Assembly (NCBI GenBank): GCA_030268105.1 | Contig: BSDZ01000045.1 | Coordinates: 186,001-250,000 of the forward strand | Origin: Volvox africanus | Lineage: Eukaryota; Chlorophyta; Chlorophyceae; Chlamydomonadales; Volvocaceae | DNA length: 64,000 nucleotides | Reading direction: 5' to 3' | Part shown: piece after piece, positions 48,745-61,200 of the stretch | Layout of the letters: the number at the start of each line of letters is the position of its first letter | Numbering within the stretch: position 1 is the first letter of the stretch | Program-made: the position numbers and the translations under genes | The notes under the pieces: model-generated | Told to the model about the DNA's origin: nothing | The model's input: only the letters and a program-made list of their open reading frames with translations | The model's database searches: none

Positions 48745-51700
48745 CTAGGAGCCAGTACGGAAGATGGGGCAGCAGTCCTTGTTGCTGTTGAATGTGCTCG
48801 CGTAGCTGTAGGGAATCAACCAATTAACCAACCAGGGTGGGACACGCAGGGAGTTAACCTTTCAGAAGTGAAGTGAAGTTATGCCGGCGTGGGAGGGCGG
48901 GTTTCGTCAAGACAGCGAGTGGTTGAGATAGATGGCCGATCGGGTGCCCTCCAAACCAGGAGCAGCTCAAACCGCACATTTTATACTTATAGTTATAGAC
49001 AGACAGACAGACAGACAGACAGAGAAATGGCTGAAAGTCGCACAGAAGTAAATGAACTGTTGGGTAGTTATCATTATCATCATCATGGTTACGCTGGCTG
49101 TAGCCTGGCGTGTATTACAGGGAGCCCCGGGGGGATAACTTTACACCATTGGGCACGTGTGCCCCATTGTTGGGGCCCAACCGCTAGGGTGCATCACAGG
49201 GTTGTTTGATTTCGCAGATTCTCTTGCTCTCTGCGGCCCCTATCCATGTGCCAGCAGCCCCGACTGGACCACCTACTGGCCTTTAAGTGGGGGTTCCTAA
49301 GCCACCCCGCACCTCATGGCCCCCCCCCCTAGAGGGGCCGTGGGTTTGCACTTCCCGGGCGGAGCATTCTTCCGTTGAAGAGTCCCGCCAGTGAGGGCGG
49401 ACTAGCTAGGAGACGACTGAAGAGCCGTGCTATCCCTACTGCTCATACTCTCACTGGGGACCCCGCAGATCCTTTACCACCCCGGTGCTCATTAAGAAAC
49501 AAGCCGTTGGCAGTAGACAGGATCTACCTTGCGACCGCTGACAAGCAATCGTGGCGCCCTAACTAGTGATAATTGTTGAGTAATTAAATGTCCGTGCGTA
49601 CACGGCTTCAGACCACTCCGCCCTATTCACACCGCCACAAGTATCTTTCGGACCACCACAGCAGTGGGCAGAGCACAGGGAGGGCGTATGCGTGCAACCC
49701 ACTACGGACACGTCAGGTTAAGCCCACTGCCGCGTGCGTGTGCGAGGATCAAGTCGGAGTCTTTAACGTGAATTGTGTGCATGCTCGTACGCGCTCGTAC
49801 ATCGATATGACAAACAAACTCACCACTGGGAGTTGATGCCGAGGCACAAGTCGGACATGGTCCTGGGGTTCTTCATCTCGACACACACACGTGAGCCGCT
49901 TGCTTGCGCGACCGTCCAGTTGATGGGAGTGGCTGCGGACAGGTTTTCACACACAGACAGACAGACACGACAGGGAGGGAGGGACTTGGTGCGAAAGAAA
50001 TAGGCAACAGGTCTTTACAGGGTCGTCGTCAAATAACTTGTGCGAGAGTGGCCGGGGCCGGGTGGCGTTGGTGGTGCGCTAAGGGAACCAGCACAGCCTA
50101 TCTAATCAATAGTAAGTTCACCAGTACCGTACATATGTAAGACAGAATATAACCAGCCGAGTGACCGAGTTTTGAGGTACATCTGTCATGGTTATGAATG
50201 AAGCATGAAGTCAAGATGTAATAAAGCGCCTTTTAATTGGTTATTTTCAACAGATGTTTGCGGGTTATTGGGTAATGCGTTCGCATGTTGATTTCCTCTC
50301 AGTACCTTTGAGGGAGTTGGTGCCAGCAGCTCCCCAGCTAGCTGAGCGCGTCACCTTTGGCCCGGTGGACGGGTACAGGTTGATGCCATATACCCAGCTG
50401 GACATGTTCTGATCTGAGGGGCAGAGCGCCACGGGGGGGGGGGGGGAGAGAGCGGGTGTTCGATGTAGTCGGTGGGCGGGAGCTGTAGTCGGTCGGAGCG
50501 GTCCAATTTTAGTGAACAAAAAGATGAAGGGAATCGTCTGGATTTGATACGCCGCGGAGCGATTATTAAATCTTGGTTCTGTCAAGGTCGTACCGTCACC
50601 GTCATATATATGATGAGACGACCCACCGCGTTCGTTCAGCTGCTGCCCGGATCCGCCCCAGTCATGTCCCCCCTCGTAAGGCCCGCCCTCTGAGGCAATC
50701 GAGGTATAGCAGTACATTTAGCTGTACTCGTACTTACTCGCATACCACTCGACCTTCGTCAACACGTCGTTGGCCACAGCGCAGGCGCTCTGTGGGGATG
50801 GGGGGATGGGGGGATGGGGGGATGCAAGCAAAGTCCAGCAGGAGAGTGCTTCGGGAATGCTATGCTTTACAATATTGCATTTTTGTTTGTTTGACCGATA
50901 GTACGACACTTAAAACATGATGGGGTGCCTGCTGTAAACGCCGCGTTGACTGGCGGACTGCTGGGGCTGGGACTGGCCTGATCAATATAGGCATGATGAA
51001 GCGCAGAGAGCAGATTATCTTCAGATCTGCACAGTGAGCAGACCAGTTCCAGCCACAGCAGTCAGTCAGCCAGCGCGGCGGTACCAGCAGGCAACGCACA
51101 CACACACACACAAACCAAGGAGTCGACGCTCACCGGCACCACTAGGTTATCGGGGATGGTGCTGATTGTGAAGCAGTACTCGGTGGTGGTGGCGGTCTTT
51201 AGGCCGGTGACGTAACGTGGGGAGACAGCGAAGGGCAGAATACCCTGGGTCGTGTTGCACCTGTAAGGACACGTACGAATGCACGTGAGTATGTACGGCA
51301 GGGAAGGTGGACAGAAGGGGAGGGAGGGTCCTAGGTGATAAGCGGGTATGTAACCATACAGCGCCATCCATTTGCGTGTAGATTATTGCCTTCACAGTGT
51401 GCCATCCCACCGGCCCCTCGTGTCCCATCACGTTATCTACCCGGATTCATTTTGTCCACGTCCCTCAATTACATGATCCAATACACACACACACACACAC
51501 GCAAGTGAAGGGGGCTTCCGCAGTACGGCACGGACAGCTTCCAGCCCCATCAGGATTCTCTCCGCTTAGTTCTGAGAGGCTCTTCTCTCTCCGCCATCGC
51601 CACAGCTCGTAGCCTCCCTCGCTGGTCTCAATCACTACCCCGTCCCATGAGGTCCTCCTTCCACCTCCCTCTTCCCTCTTCCCTCTTCCCTCTTCCCTCT

Positions 51701-53294
51701 TCCCTCTTCCCTCCTCCTCCACCTCCCCCTCCACCTCTGAGAATTACACACTCCCCTTTGCACCAAACCCCCTTAACAAGATGGGATTTTCGATAATAAC
51801 GAACTTAGCGGACTAATATTACAACGGATTTACGGACTGAAGGGGTGCGAGAACGTACGACATCACATCAGGTAAACTTACGTGCAGTTGGGGAAGGGTG
51901 TGAAGGGCAGGAAGCAACTTGCGGATGAGGCCACGGGCAGGCAGCTGCTCCCATCCGTCGTTACCGCCACCTGATAGCCATTCAGCTCGGCTCGGCAAAC
52001 AGTGCCACCCGCGGCCACGTCGATTAAGAACGGCAATAAACCCTCCACGGTGGTCTTGAAGTCCTGAGCGTCGTACGATGAGAAGAACGTACCGCACACC
52101 TTGGCCTCCAGGCTTGAGCAAAGGCTGGCGTTGCCGGCAAAGTACGACACCATAGGGATGAAGCTGTTGTTCAAAGCGGTGTTGAGGGATTTGGAAATGC
52201 TCTGCTGGATGGAGGCACATGTGATGTTGTCGTAGCGATACGGCTGGATATCGAGTGGGGGGGGCTGCAGCCGGGCCGAGATGCAAACGGAGCAGCGCGG
52301 AGGAAGAGCGGGCTGAATAGAGAAAGGAGGTGGCGGCGGCGGAGGTGATGGTGAAGGCGGAGGCGGTGGTGGAGGTGAAGGTGGAAGCGGTGGTGGGGGT
52401 GATGGTGAAGGCGGAGGCGGTGGTGGGGGTGATGGTGGTGGAGGCGGCGGGGGCGGCGGTGGTGGAGGCGGCGGGGGCGATGGGGGCGGTGGGGGAGGGG
52501 GTGGCGGACTGGGTGGAGGAGGAGGCGGTGGCGGAGGTGGTGGGGGCGGGGGAGGTGGCGGTGGTGGAGGAGGAGGTGGTGGCGGTGGTGGTGGCGGGGG
52601 AGGTGGCGGCGGGGGAGGTGGTGGGGGTGGGGGTGGGGGAGGTGGCGGTGGAGGAGGTGGTGGTGGCGGCGGTGGCGGTGGCGGTGGGGGGGGTGGAGGA
52701 GGCGGCGGCGGCGGGGGCGGTGGTGGCGGTGGAGGAGGCGGTGGTGGTGGCGGTGGTGGCGGTGGTGGCGGTGGTGGTGGGGGCGGCGGGGGTGGCGGTG
52801 GTGGCGGTGGTGGTGGTGGTGGCGGTGGCGGCGGTGGGGGCGGGGGCGGTGGCGGTGGCGGTGGGGGGGGTGGAGGAGGCGGCGGCGGCGGGGGCGGTGG
52901 TGGCGGTGGAGGAGGCGGTGGTGGTGGCGGTGGTGGCGGTGGTGGTGGTGGCGGTGGCGGTGGCGGTGGCGGCGGTGGGGGGGGAGGAGGCGGTGGCGGT
53001 GGTGGCGGAGGGGGCGGTGGCGGAGGTGGTGGTGGCGGAGGGGGTGGTGGTGGTGGCGGTGGCGGTGGCGGCGGTGGGGGGGGAGGAGGCGGTGGTGGTG
53101 GTGGCGGAGGGGGCGGTGGCGGTGGTGGTGGCGGAGGGGGTGGCGGTGGGGGCGGTGGTGGTGGCGGAGGGGGCGGTGGCGGTGGTGGTGGTGGTGGGGG
53201 GGGCGGTGGCGGAGGTGGTGGTGGCGGAGGGGGTGGCGGCGGGGGCGGTGGCGGTGGCGGTGGGGGCGGTGGCGGTGGCGGTGGGGGCGGTGGC

Positions 53295-53326
<32 letters not shown>

Positions 53327-53423
53327 GGGTGGAGGAGGCGGTGGCGGTGGCGGTGGCGGTGGCGGTGGGGGCGGTGGCGGTGGCGGTGGGGGCGGTGGCG
53401 GTGGCGGTGGCGGTGGCGGTGGC

Positions 53424-53458
<35 letters not shown>

Positions 53459-53693
53459 TGGAGGAGGCGGTGGTGGTGGCGGTGGGGGCGGTGGCGGTGG
53501 CGGTGGCGGTGGGGGCGGTGGGGGCGGTGGGGGCGGTGGTGGGGGTGGGGGTGGGGGAGGTGGCGGTGGTGGCGGTGGAGGAGGCGGTGGTGGTGGGGGC
53601 GGTGGCGGTGGCGGTGGCGGCGGTGGTGGCGGTGGCGGTGGTGGTGGTGGTGGTGGCGGTGGCGGTGGCGGTGGTGGTGGCGGTGGCGGTGGC

Positions 53694-53728
<35 letters not shown>

Positions 53729-54557
53729 TGGAGGAGGCGGTGGTGGTGGCGGTGGGGGCGGTGGCGGTGGCGGTGGCGGTGGTGGGGGCGGTGGCGGTGG
53801 GGGCGGTGGGGGCGGTGGAGGAGGCGGTGGGGGCGGTGGCGGTGGGGGCGGTGGCGGAGGCGGAGGCGGTGTCGGCGGAGGGGGCGACGGTGGCGGCGAC
53901 GGCGGAGGGGGCGAGGGCGGCAAAGGCGAGGGTGGAGAGGGGGATGGCGGCAAAGGCGACGGCGGAGCTGGCGATGGCGGCAAGGGCGAGGGTGGAGCTG
54001 GCGAGGGCGGATCTGGCGATGGCGGAGCTGGCGACGGGGGCGCAGGCGGCGGTGGGCTGGGTCCAAACGCTGACGACACCGGGCAGCACACGCACGGCGA
54101 GTCGTACAAGGCAGCTGTACATGTCCCCCGCGGAACTCCGTTTTGAGTTGCGCACAGTTGCTCCAGGGTGGTGCAGCCCCTACCAGCCCTGTTCGCCTTC
54201 AGCGTGAGGCACAGCTCGGCATCCGCTGCAGTCGTGGTGGTGAGCCCCAGCTGGGTGAGGCGGAGTACGGCGGTGCCGTTACGCCCATTGACGGGGCGGT
54301 CCAGGCCCGCACCCACGCGGGTTGGAACGCCGTTGATGGTTGCCTTGATCTCGGGAGCTGGCAGAATGCCCATGCAGCTATCGGACACGTTGAACTGTGT
54401 GTTTAACAGTAAGGGCCCGGGGGGGGGACAAGTGCGGAAGGGGGGAGAGTACAGGACAGGACATCGCGGTGGTTGGAGATGAGGAATTTCATAGGGACCC
54501 GCATTTGGTGAGGGTGCGGGTGAGGGTGAGGGGGAGGGCGAGGGTGAGGGGGAGGGC

Positions 54558-54588
<31 letters not shown>

Positions 54589-55664
54589 CGGGTGAGGGTG
54601 CGGGTGAGGGTGAGGGTGAGGGTGCAGACAGCGTGTTTGGCAGAGCGCCTCTGGTTGAGTACGGGCGGCAGATTGATCATATAAACGCGGGTGATGGGGG
54701 AAGAATGAAGGGGGCGTCTTCTCCATGCGTTTGGAAGGTAAAAGTGTTGGGAGAGCCGTGAGTGAAAGAGAGGACCGCCTTAGAGGGGGAGCTGCCGCTG
54801 CCTCCAGAGACTGTAGCGAACCTTCTCGCTTTCGGGTCTCACATAAAGCGCATCGCCATATAAAGTATATGTGATTTTACTTTCTTATATATATAGCCAG
54901 CTGATGCCCGGATGAATGGGCCGGTGGGCGTCTGTCCGTCCGTCCGTCCGTCCGTCCGTCCGTCCCAGGCATACAGTCTGATGAGTCGGAGGCCATCCGC
55001 AACGGTCGCTACTGCCGTTCGCGGTGATAGGCGGCGAGATCGTCCCACCTTCCCCCTCGCTCTTCACACTAGGATCCCCTACCTACCTCAATTTTGAACA
55101 GATCTGCCTGGCAGCACGCGTTAGAGCAATTCTGCGTCTGGACCTTGATAGTGAAGCAGTACTTGCCGCCACCGTACTGCTTGACGTCAGGTGCGAGGCG
55201 ATATGGTCCAATGCGTGTTGAGCAATCTCGGAAGGGGAAATTTGGAATGAGGCCCGTCTGATCGCGCACAGCAAGGAAGTCGTCATCGTAGTATTGTGCG
55301 TACGCACCAGCTGCCCTGCAACGACAACAAACCCAAGCATGTTTAAGTTAATCAACAAGCTGAGGAAAATACTTCCTTTAAATTAAATTATGTATGTGAC
55401 GCAATTGTTTCGCTGATAGATGCTGCGCTGTTTTGGCATCTAGCCTTACGTCATACGCAATCGCAAATGCGATGTGAACATCAATTGCACAAAATATATG
55501 GAATTGTAGGGTTAATATTACACTGCTCTAATATACTGCTCTAATATACTGCTCTGATATACTGCTTATCAAGGCAAGAGGGTAGGGAATGCATCGGCCT
55601 GGAAGGATTGCACCTACCCGGCAACGGCCAGAGCTGCCACTAAAAGCCACGTCATGCGCGCCAT
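48745..55664 (-). CDS. pherophorin, extracellular-matrix hydroxyproline-rich glycoprotein
   Basis: Eight exons with matching phases encode 1081 aa: 55664-55618, 55315-55087, 54394-51882, 51260-51134, 50789-50738, 50413-50306, 49932-49824 and 48805-48745 (TAG). MARMTWLLVAALAVAGAAGA is a signal peptide. The N-terminal pherophorin domain follows (FPFRDC, YCFTI, NACCQADLFKIEFNVSDSC, ending CVCCP). Then come about 575 residues of almost pure Pro with some Ser, then the C-terminal domain (SVCISARLQPP, ITCASIQQSI, YCFTIS, ACAVANDVLTKVEWYA, SWGAAGTNSLK, TMSDLC), closing with NSNKDCCPIF. Pherophorins are secreted, their Pro spacers are hydroxylated and arabinosylated, and they self-assemble in the volvocine matrix; some respond to the sexual inducer or wounding. 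A TATA-like run lies 45 bases before the ATG. Confidence 0.95.
48999..49022. repeat. (CAGA)n microsatellite
   Basis: Six CAGA units inside the last pherophorin intron. Confidence 0.9.
49130..49565. repeat. GC-rich, hairpin-prone block in the last pherophorin intron
   Basis: Contains near-palindromes GGGCACGTGTGCCC and TTGGGGCCCAA and a C-run hairpin (GGCC...TAGAGGGGCC, about 49318-49340). It differs in composition from the rest of the intron and looks like a fragment of an inserted element. I found neither flanking duplications nor coding sequence, so the class is unknown. Confidence 0.3.
51664..51715. repeat. CTTCCCT heptamer repeat
   Basis: About seven tandem CTTCCCT units in pherophorin intron 3. 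Confidence 0.9.
52325..54055 (-). repeat. polyproline-coding GC-rich tandem repeat
   Basis: About 1.7 kb of CCN triplets on the coding (minus) strand, mainly CCA/CCG/CCC in hexamer patterns. They encode the pherophorin Pro spacer. The plus strand is GGN throughout and could form G-quadruplexes. Several other frames are open for hundreds of codons (Thr/Ala, His/Arg and Val/Ala/Gly types), but they are by-products. Confidence 0.95.
54509..54630. repeat. GGTGAG/GGGGAG hexamer minisatellite
   Basis: About 20 hexamer units in pherophorin intron 2. It is not telomeric (no TTTTAGGG-type unit). Confidence 0.9.
54935..54966. repeat. (CCGT)n microsatellite
   Basis: About eight CCGT units in pherophorin intron 2. 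Confidence 0.92.
55522..55566. repeat. 13-bp tandem repeat
   Basis: Unit ACTGCTCTAATAT, about three and a half copies with one A/G change, in pherophorin intron 1. Confidence 0.9.
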
Positions 55665-55708
55665 TGTAGAGCGCGGACGTTTAAGCTCTGGTACTCAAAC
55701 ATAATGCT

Positions 55709-55718
55709 ATATATATAC
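55709..55718 (-). promoter_or_regulatory. candidate TATA element of the pherophorin gene
   Basis: A TATATATATA run lies about 45 bases upstream of the pherophorin ATG on the minus strand. A short 5' leader of some 15-20 bases would follow. Simple AT repeats are common here, so this rests on position only. Confidence 0.35.
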
Positions 55719-58237
55719 ATATATATTCCTTCCGTAAGGCGAAGCCTTGTTGTAAATGTGACCGTACCATATCCGCGGTAAACGGTGGGCGGTCAACGGA
55801 GCCGGCGTTCGGGTGCATGGCCGCCCACAGACAGCCTGCCATCTGGATGTCACGCAAGTCGTGAAGCAAGGTCTTTCATGTAAGCATTATTGTTCGTTTC
55901 TGGTTTTCACATCTTTCTATCGAAGCGTTGCCGTTGCACGCTACGGTGAACTAGCCGCAGCAGCACATGGGAATGACCGTTGCAGACCGTTGCCAGGAAG
56001 CCCGGTGGCGCCGCTGAGAAATTACCATAACGCACAGTATCTACGTTCAATAACGATACGGCGACCATCAATTTTAGTGTTGCTCTTCCCGCTATCACGC
56101 CCCAGCAGCGCACCTATCCCTAGTAAGCATTTCTCAGTGAGCAAAATATAATAGGGTTCATCAGGTCCGATTTCCAGATGGATGAATGCAGGATGGGTGG
56201 AAAAAACAGTGGCAGTCAATCAAATCTGTCGTTCTTTCCAAATCCAAGATGGCCTATTTGTAGCAGTTGATTCGCTATTTGGTGATTGGTGATAGATCGA
56301 TGCTAGTGGATAATGTTGTGCTTGCTTGAACGCCTCCAAACAAACAAAGGGCTGCAGCAGGTACATACGTGAGTCATTTCTCGTCTCTGCTAGGATTGTT
56401 TGCGACATCGAGGATCCTTCTAAACTTCGTTTTGCTTCCTTTTGCATCATGTACAGTAATCTAATATCCTGCACACAGCCCCTTGCTTCGCATTCGATGG
56501 TCCTCTGGTTGATGTTGAGCAGTTGGAATTGTTTTGGAAAGTTTCAAAAACTGCAAGTAACTGTGTACGTAAACACGCTATAGTATGTACATGCAGCGCA
56601 TCAACCAACGACAGCCGACGCTTCATGAACCGACCGGCCTCGTCTACTACTTCCTGCTGTTGCATGCATGTGAGGCAATGCGTGGAATTGTTGCGGAGAC
56701 GTTGTAAATTGAAATTTGTTGCCGCCCCACAACAGGGGAGGCAGGGCCCGCCTCTCCTGCTCCCCTACCCCCTTTGTCCCACAGCCAATGAATGTAAGAA
56801 TTGCTGGACATGCCATGGCTGCGGTTGCTAATGTCACTTACTTACCCATATTAAGTTTCAGGTCTAATAGTCTAATAGGTCTAACCCGGCTTGATTCTGC
56901 AGGCCCCAAGTTATTTCTACGGAGCGGGTATCTATCTCGCCGTTGCGCAGTAAGTTGTCCCATGATCATCCTGTACGACAGTTCCTAGCGCAATTAAATT
57001 CGTCCTAATTATCCTCTGGCAAGACATGTATTCTCACGCCGTTAGATAGAGCTAGTAGAGCTTATGGATAATATCAATGAACTAGACTACTGTCACAGTA
57101 ACTGTGGTCTTCTGTCAAGGTGAAGCCGGCGTCGAGGGCATGGCTTTCCTCAAACATAAAGCATTATGATTCGACAAACATTTTTAGGCTATAATATCCG
57201 CGCGACCTGGGAGTCACAAACGTGCGAACCTCCGTAGGCTCCCCATGCACAGCTAGAACTAATGCAACCAAACTTTGCCTGCATTTTTCTTTCTGAAGAC
57301 ACCATCGTCTTCAACTTTAGGAAATGGCGCTGCTGGCCCATAAAAATCAGTCCCAAGTTAGTGTTGCCCGAGCAATCTGATTGGAATGATAATTGTTATA
57401 GTAATCTAATTGGGCTGATTACGCTAGGCATGCGAAACATCGACACACTTGTGACAATCCTTTAATCTTCTAGTCAGCCTGATACCAAAGTTAGGAACTA
57501 CCGAATTGATTATTTCGCACCTTTTAACGTGCTAAGCACTAGCCCACAGCAGGATGTTGCACAAGCTTCTTTTAGCAGATCAGTAAATTTATTATGCTAA
57601 AATCCGTGATTGGTGGCAAGGATTTCTGCGACAGGGAGATGTTCCCTCTTACAAGGGACTTCCACAGACAACAATCATTCAGGCAGACCATAGATTTGCA
57701 CACAGGCTGAGCCATCAAAGTCACAGGAAATTAACACCATAAGTATCAGTACGCGATTTACCTATCAACAAGCCCCGTAGATAACATGCACATCCGATTA
57801 CCGACCTATGTACTAACGGCACAATATTACAGTAGTGCCCCTAGTAACACGCTTACAACTTATGCCCCACAGGAAATGTCGAGACACCAGCGCCTCAGCA
57901 TTGCACGGCTGTCTATGAGACGACGAACTTGATCGCTATGATGCTACTCGAGCATTTGCAGCGGCGCGGATCCTCCACTCTAACTAATTACCGCCCTCCC
58001 GTCACACACGCACATTCTACCAAAAGAACAAGCACAATCAATCATCACACCGCTAACCAGCGGCCGCCACGTGTTCCACGAGACCTCCCGGTCCGTCAAG
58101 AGATCTTCTCGTCCGGTTTAGCATTTCGAGCAGGATCATGGAGATGGGGTCGGGGAAGCAACAAAAGGGCCGGCACTACCGGCCATAACAGATCGGCCGG
58201 CACTACCCTTATGCGCTAAGTGAGAACAAGATGACGC
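55719..58237. other. intergenic, no gene seen
   Basis: Region upstream of the pherophorin gene and downstream of the FSIP1-like gene. AT-rich, without a recognisable exon chain on either strand. Pherophorin control elements would be expected here, but I can point to none. Confidence 0.45.
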
Positions 58238-61200
58238 TTATGGCGGGGGCGGGGGCGGGGGCGGCGGGGGTAGCAACCCACGACCGTCAGGTTGCAGAGG
58301 GGACCCGCCACTTTTGCCAGCGGACCTCGGCTTGGGCACGGCGGCCCCAACTGATGCTGCAGATGCGGACGTAGAGGCGACGGACGCGGTTTGTGCTGGT
58401 GCGGATGGTGCCTTCCCGCTTTTGGGGATCCCGCTTCCGGAGTTCGTGGTTGCGGGTCCAGTTCCATTGCCGCCGCCGGCAGCTGCCGAACCACCGCCAG
58501 GGGCAGCACTGGCAGGATCGCTGGCTCGTCGGCTTGACGGTGTAGGGGCGGTCGGTCCACTACCCGCACTGGGAAGCGAGTCACCACTACGTGTCTTGCC
58601 TGCAACGGGTCGCGCAATGGGAAACCCATCATTAAGGCGTGAGGGCAAAGGGATATGAACGCCATGAAACTAATAATAGGGGTTGGGAGCACGTTTGAGA
58701 GTCTTGAATAAATAGATGCTGGGTGTAGGGTACAGGGTAAATGCAAATGCAAAGCGCTAACAGGTATGCGTGCAGCGTCCCTTATTGCTGGTAACGAAGT
58801 TGGTCATCAAGCTTTACGTGATCCGGAAGGGAAAAAATCAAATATAAAATGAGGGCCATTGTTTTAATAATCGAAAGCTTCCTTCTTGAAAGCCAGGAAC
58901 CAATTAATTGTGGGTCTAGGGCAGGACTCATGTCTTGGGGACCACATCTCGGTTCCCCTCCCTGATCGCATCCGGACCAGCCCACCTGCCGTTTCAGCCC
59001 AGGGCAGCTCACAAATGCAACCAACCTATACGCCCATGAAGTACAGTCTAGAGCTCCCTCCCACCTGCACTGCTCTGCCTTTTTGTTGTCCCTCCGCCTC
59101 CAGACCCTGCGGCCGTAGACGCGGATGTCGCCGCGGCAGCCGTGGCAGGTTTCGTGCCACGGCCATTACCGGCGTCCGTCGCGGGTCCTGCACCTCTTGC
59201 CTGATCGGCCGGTGCTGGTTGCGGAGCCTGGCCTCTGCAACCGCTGCCCGTTGTGCCTGGGGCGTGACCACCTTTGGGAGTCTGCAGGCGGAGATGTATA
59301 ATGCGAAGGCGGTGTCAATAACACGGCGCTGAGGAAGGGGATGTGGGGATGGCGACGTTGGATTTCAGGAGTGTAGATGAGTGCAGGGCGCGGCTGTTGC
59401 TGCTGCTGTGATTTGTAATAAGGACATCAGCGAGAAGGTCTGTGCGGGTATTTCCGTGCGAACAGGATTTATGTGAACGAGGAGTAGCCTGGCAGGCGCA
59501 CTGCTGAAAGATTCTTGCCAGGGTCCAAACTAAGCGAGAAGCAGGTGGGCAATTACCGCAAAAACCACAGGAGGTGACTCTTGAATGGATCCAAAACTAT
59601 TTAGTACGAAATGAGAACATAAAATGGCCATATCGCAGTCTGCGGACATTTATACCAACGAGCTGGTTTCCTTATGGCAAAGCGCTGCCAGGTCGTGCCG
59701 TGTTACTCGCGCAGACGCAACCGCCTCCTGCTCGGCTACACGTAGGCAGCAAAACGTCCCTCTGCTTGTGGCACGTGTCGCCTGCCAGTTGTCGACACAG
59801 TAACCAATCTTCCCGGCATGGTGATTTCATGCCAGCGCTCCCTTACCTCCCCTCCCCTCGTTGTTCTTACTGACTAAGCTAAGCCCGGCCTCCCAAACGC
59901 GCACCCTACCAAGCCTATTGGCCTCTGTTACCGCAATTCCTTCCACGCACCATTCTTTCCGCCATCATCTACCATACGACTTACCCCTTTTCCTGATCCC
60001 GATTCTGATGCTCGACTGGCCATGAGCTGCTGCCGCATTAGCTGCGCCCTGCGCGCGGCAGCCTCCGCCTCCTCAATTTTGCGACGGTGCTCGTTCAGCT
60101 CCTGGGGAGAGGACGGATGGACGGATGGACAGATGGAATGGTGGGTCCGAGTAGACTTATGAAGTGGGCAGGCGCACGGAACATAGGACAGGTGAAACAA
60201 GAGGTGTGCATGAAGGAACACAGCGCGCAGCCGGCTGCGCACAATATCCCCAGCGCCAGTTTCCCAAGGACCCCAGGTGGCGAGAATGTCGTCGTGGACA
60301 TGGAAAGCGAAACGAGGAAAGACAGGGGCGGTTGGCCAGCCAGAATTCTACTTGCCCTCCTGACTGGCAGCATGAGGGCAGCAGCACCCAGGACAATTGA
60401 TGACAGGGCGGTGCAAACCAATGCAAACGTTTTCGCACCTGCAACCTCCTACACTGTTCCACCAGCGCCTTAAGAGTGGCCTCCCCGAGCCGCACTACCT
60501 CCCCGGTCTTGAGGCTGCGCAGTGCAGCGTCCACATCGCGTTCCCTGGATCGAGAGTGATTGTGCGGGCGACAATTTATTACGATTGTGACATCGCGGTA
60601 GGGACCTCTTACCAAACAGCACGCCGTAAAGGAAGTTTCCGCCACTCCACTCCACCCCACTCTACTCCATTTGAGCATCCGAACATCGCGGCGGCAGCCT
60701 TAAGGCCATCACCCGTTCCTTAGCTATAGTTTCCTGTGTTTTGGGGTATGCTCCTCCATGTTCATACTTATAGATGTATAAAATTACCCTATGTGCGTCA
60801 CGCGGTCCTCGGTCTCTTCGTTACCTCTCGTAAATTGCTTAAGCGTTGCAAAGCATTTCCCTTTTCCCAGTGCCCTCACCTCGTTGCCAGCTCTTTGGCC
60901 AAGCGCTCTTCCCGCAGGTAGTCCCTTTGACCCGTCTTGGTCACCGATGCTCCAGTCACGCTCGCCGCCGGGCCTCCTGCAACGGATCGTAGGCTGCGTG
61001 GCGGAGACGCCGCTCGTTGACCTCCATGGGAGGACTGCACTCCCACGGCCGCGCCCGCACTACCCGGACCCACGCTGGCCTCTGTCTCGGGCTGCTGCTT
61101 CTGGTTTGCACCCTTCTGCTGTGCGGATGAGATGGACTTGAAATCTGCCAGGGCGCCGCGCTCGTCCCACAAGTGCTCCGATTCGAACGCTGCCAGTCGG

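Noticed and set aside
51819..54207. Frames of 600-780 codons rich in Thr/Ala, His/Arg or Val/Ala/Gly
   Set aside because: Other-frame readings of the pherophorin polyproline tract; the Pro frame is the one continuous with the pherophorin domains.
54509..54630. Telomere-like repeat
   Set aside because: The unit is GGTGAG/GGGGAG, not the algal TTTTAGGG, and it lies in an intron.
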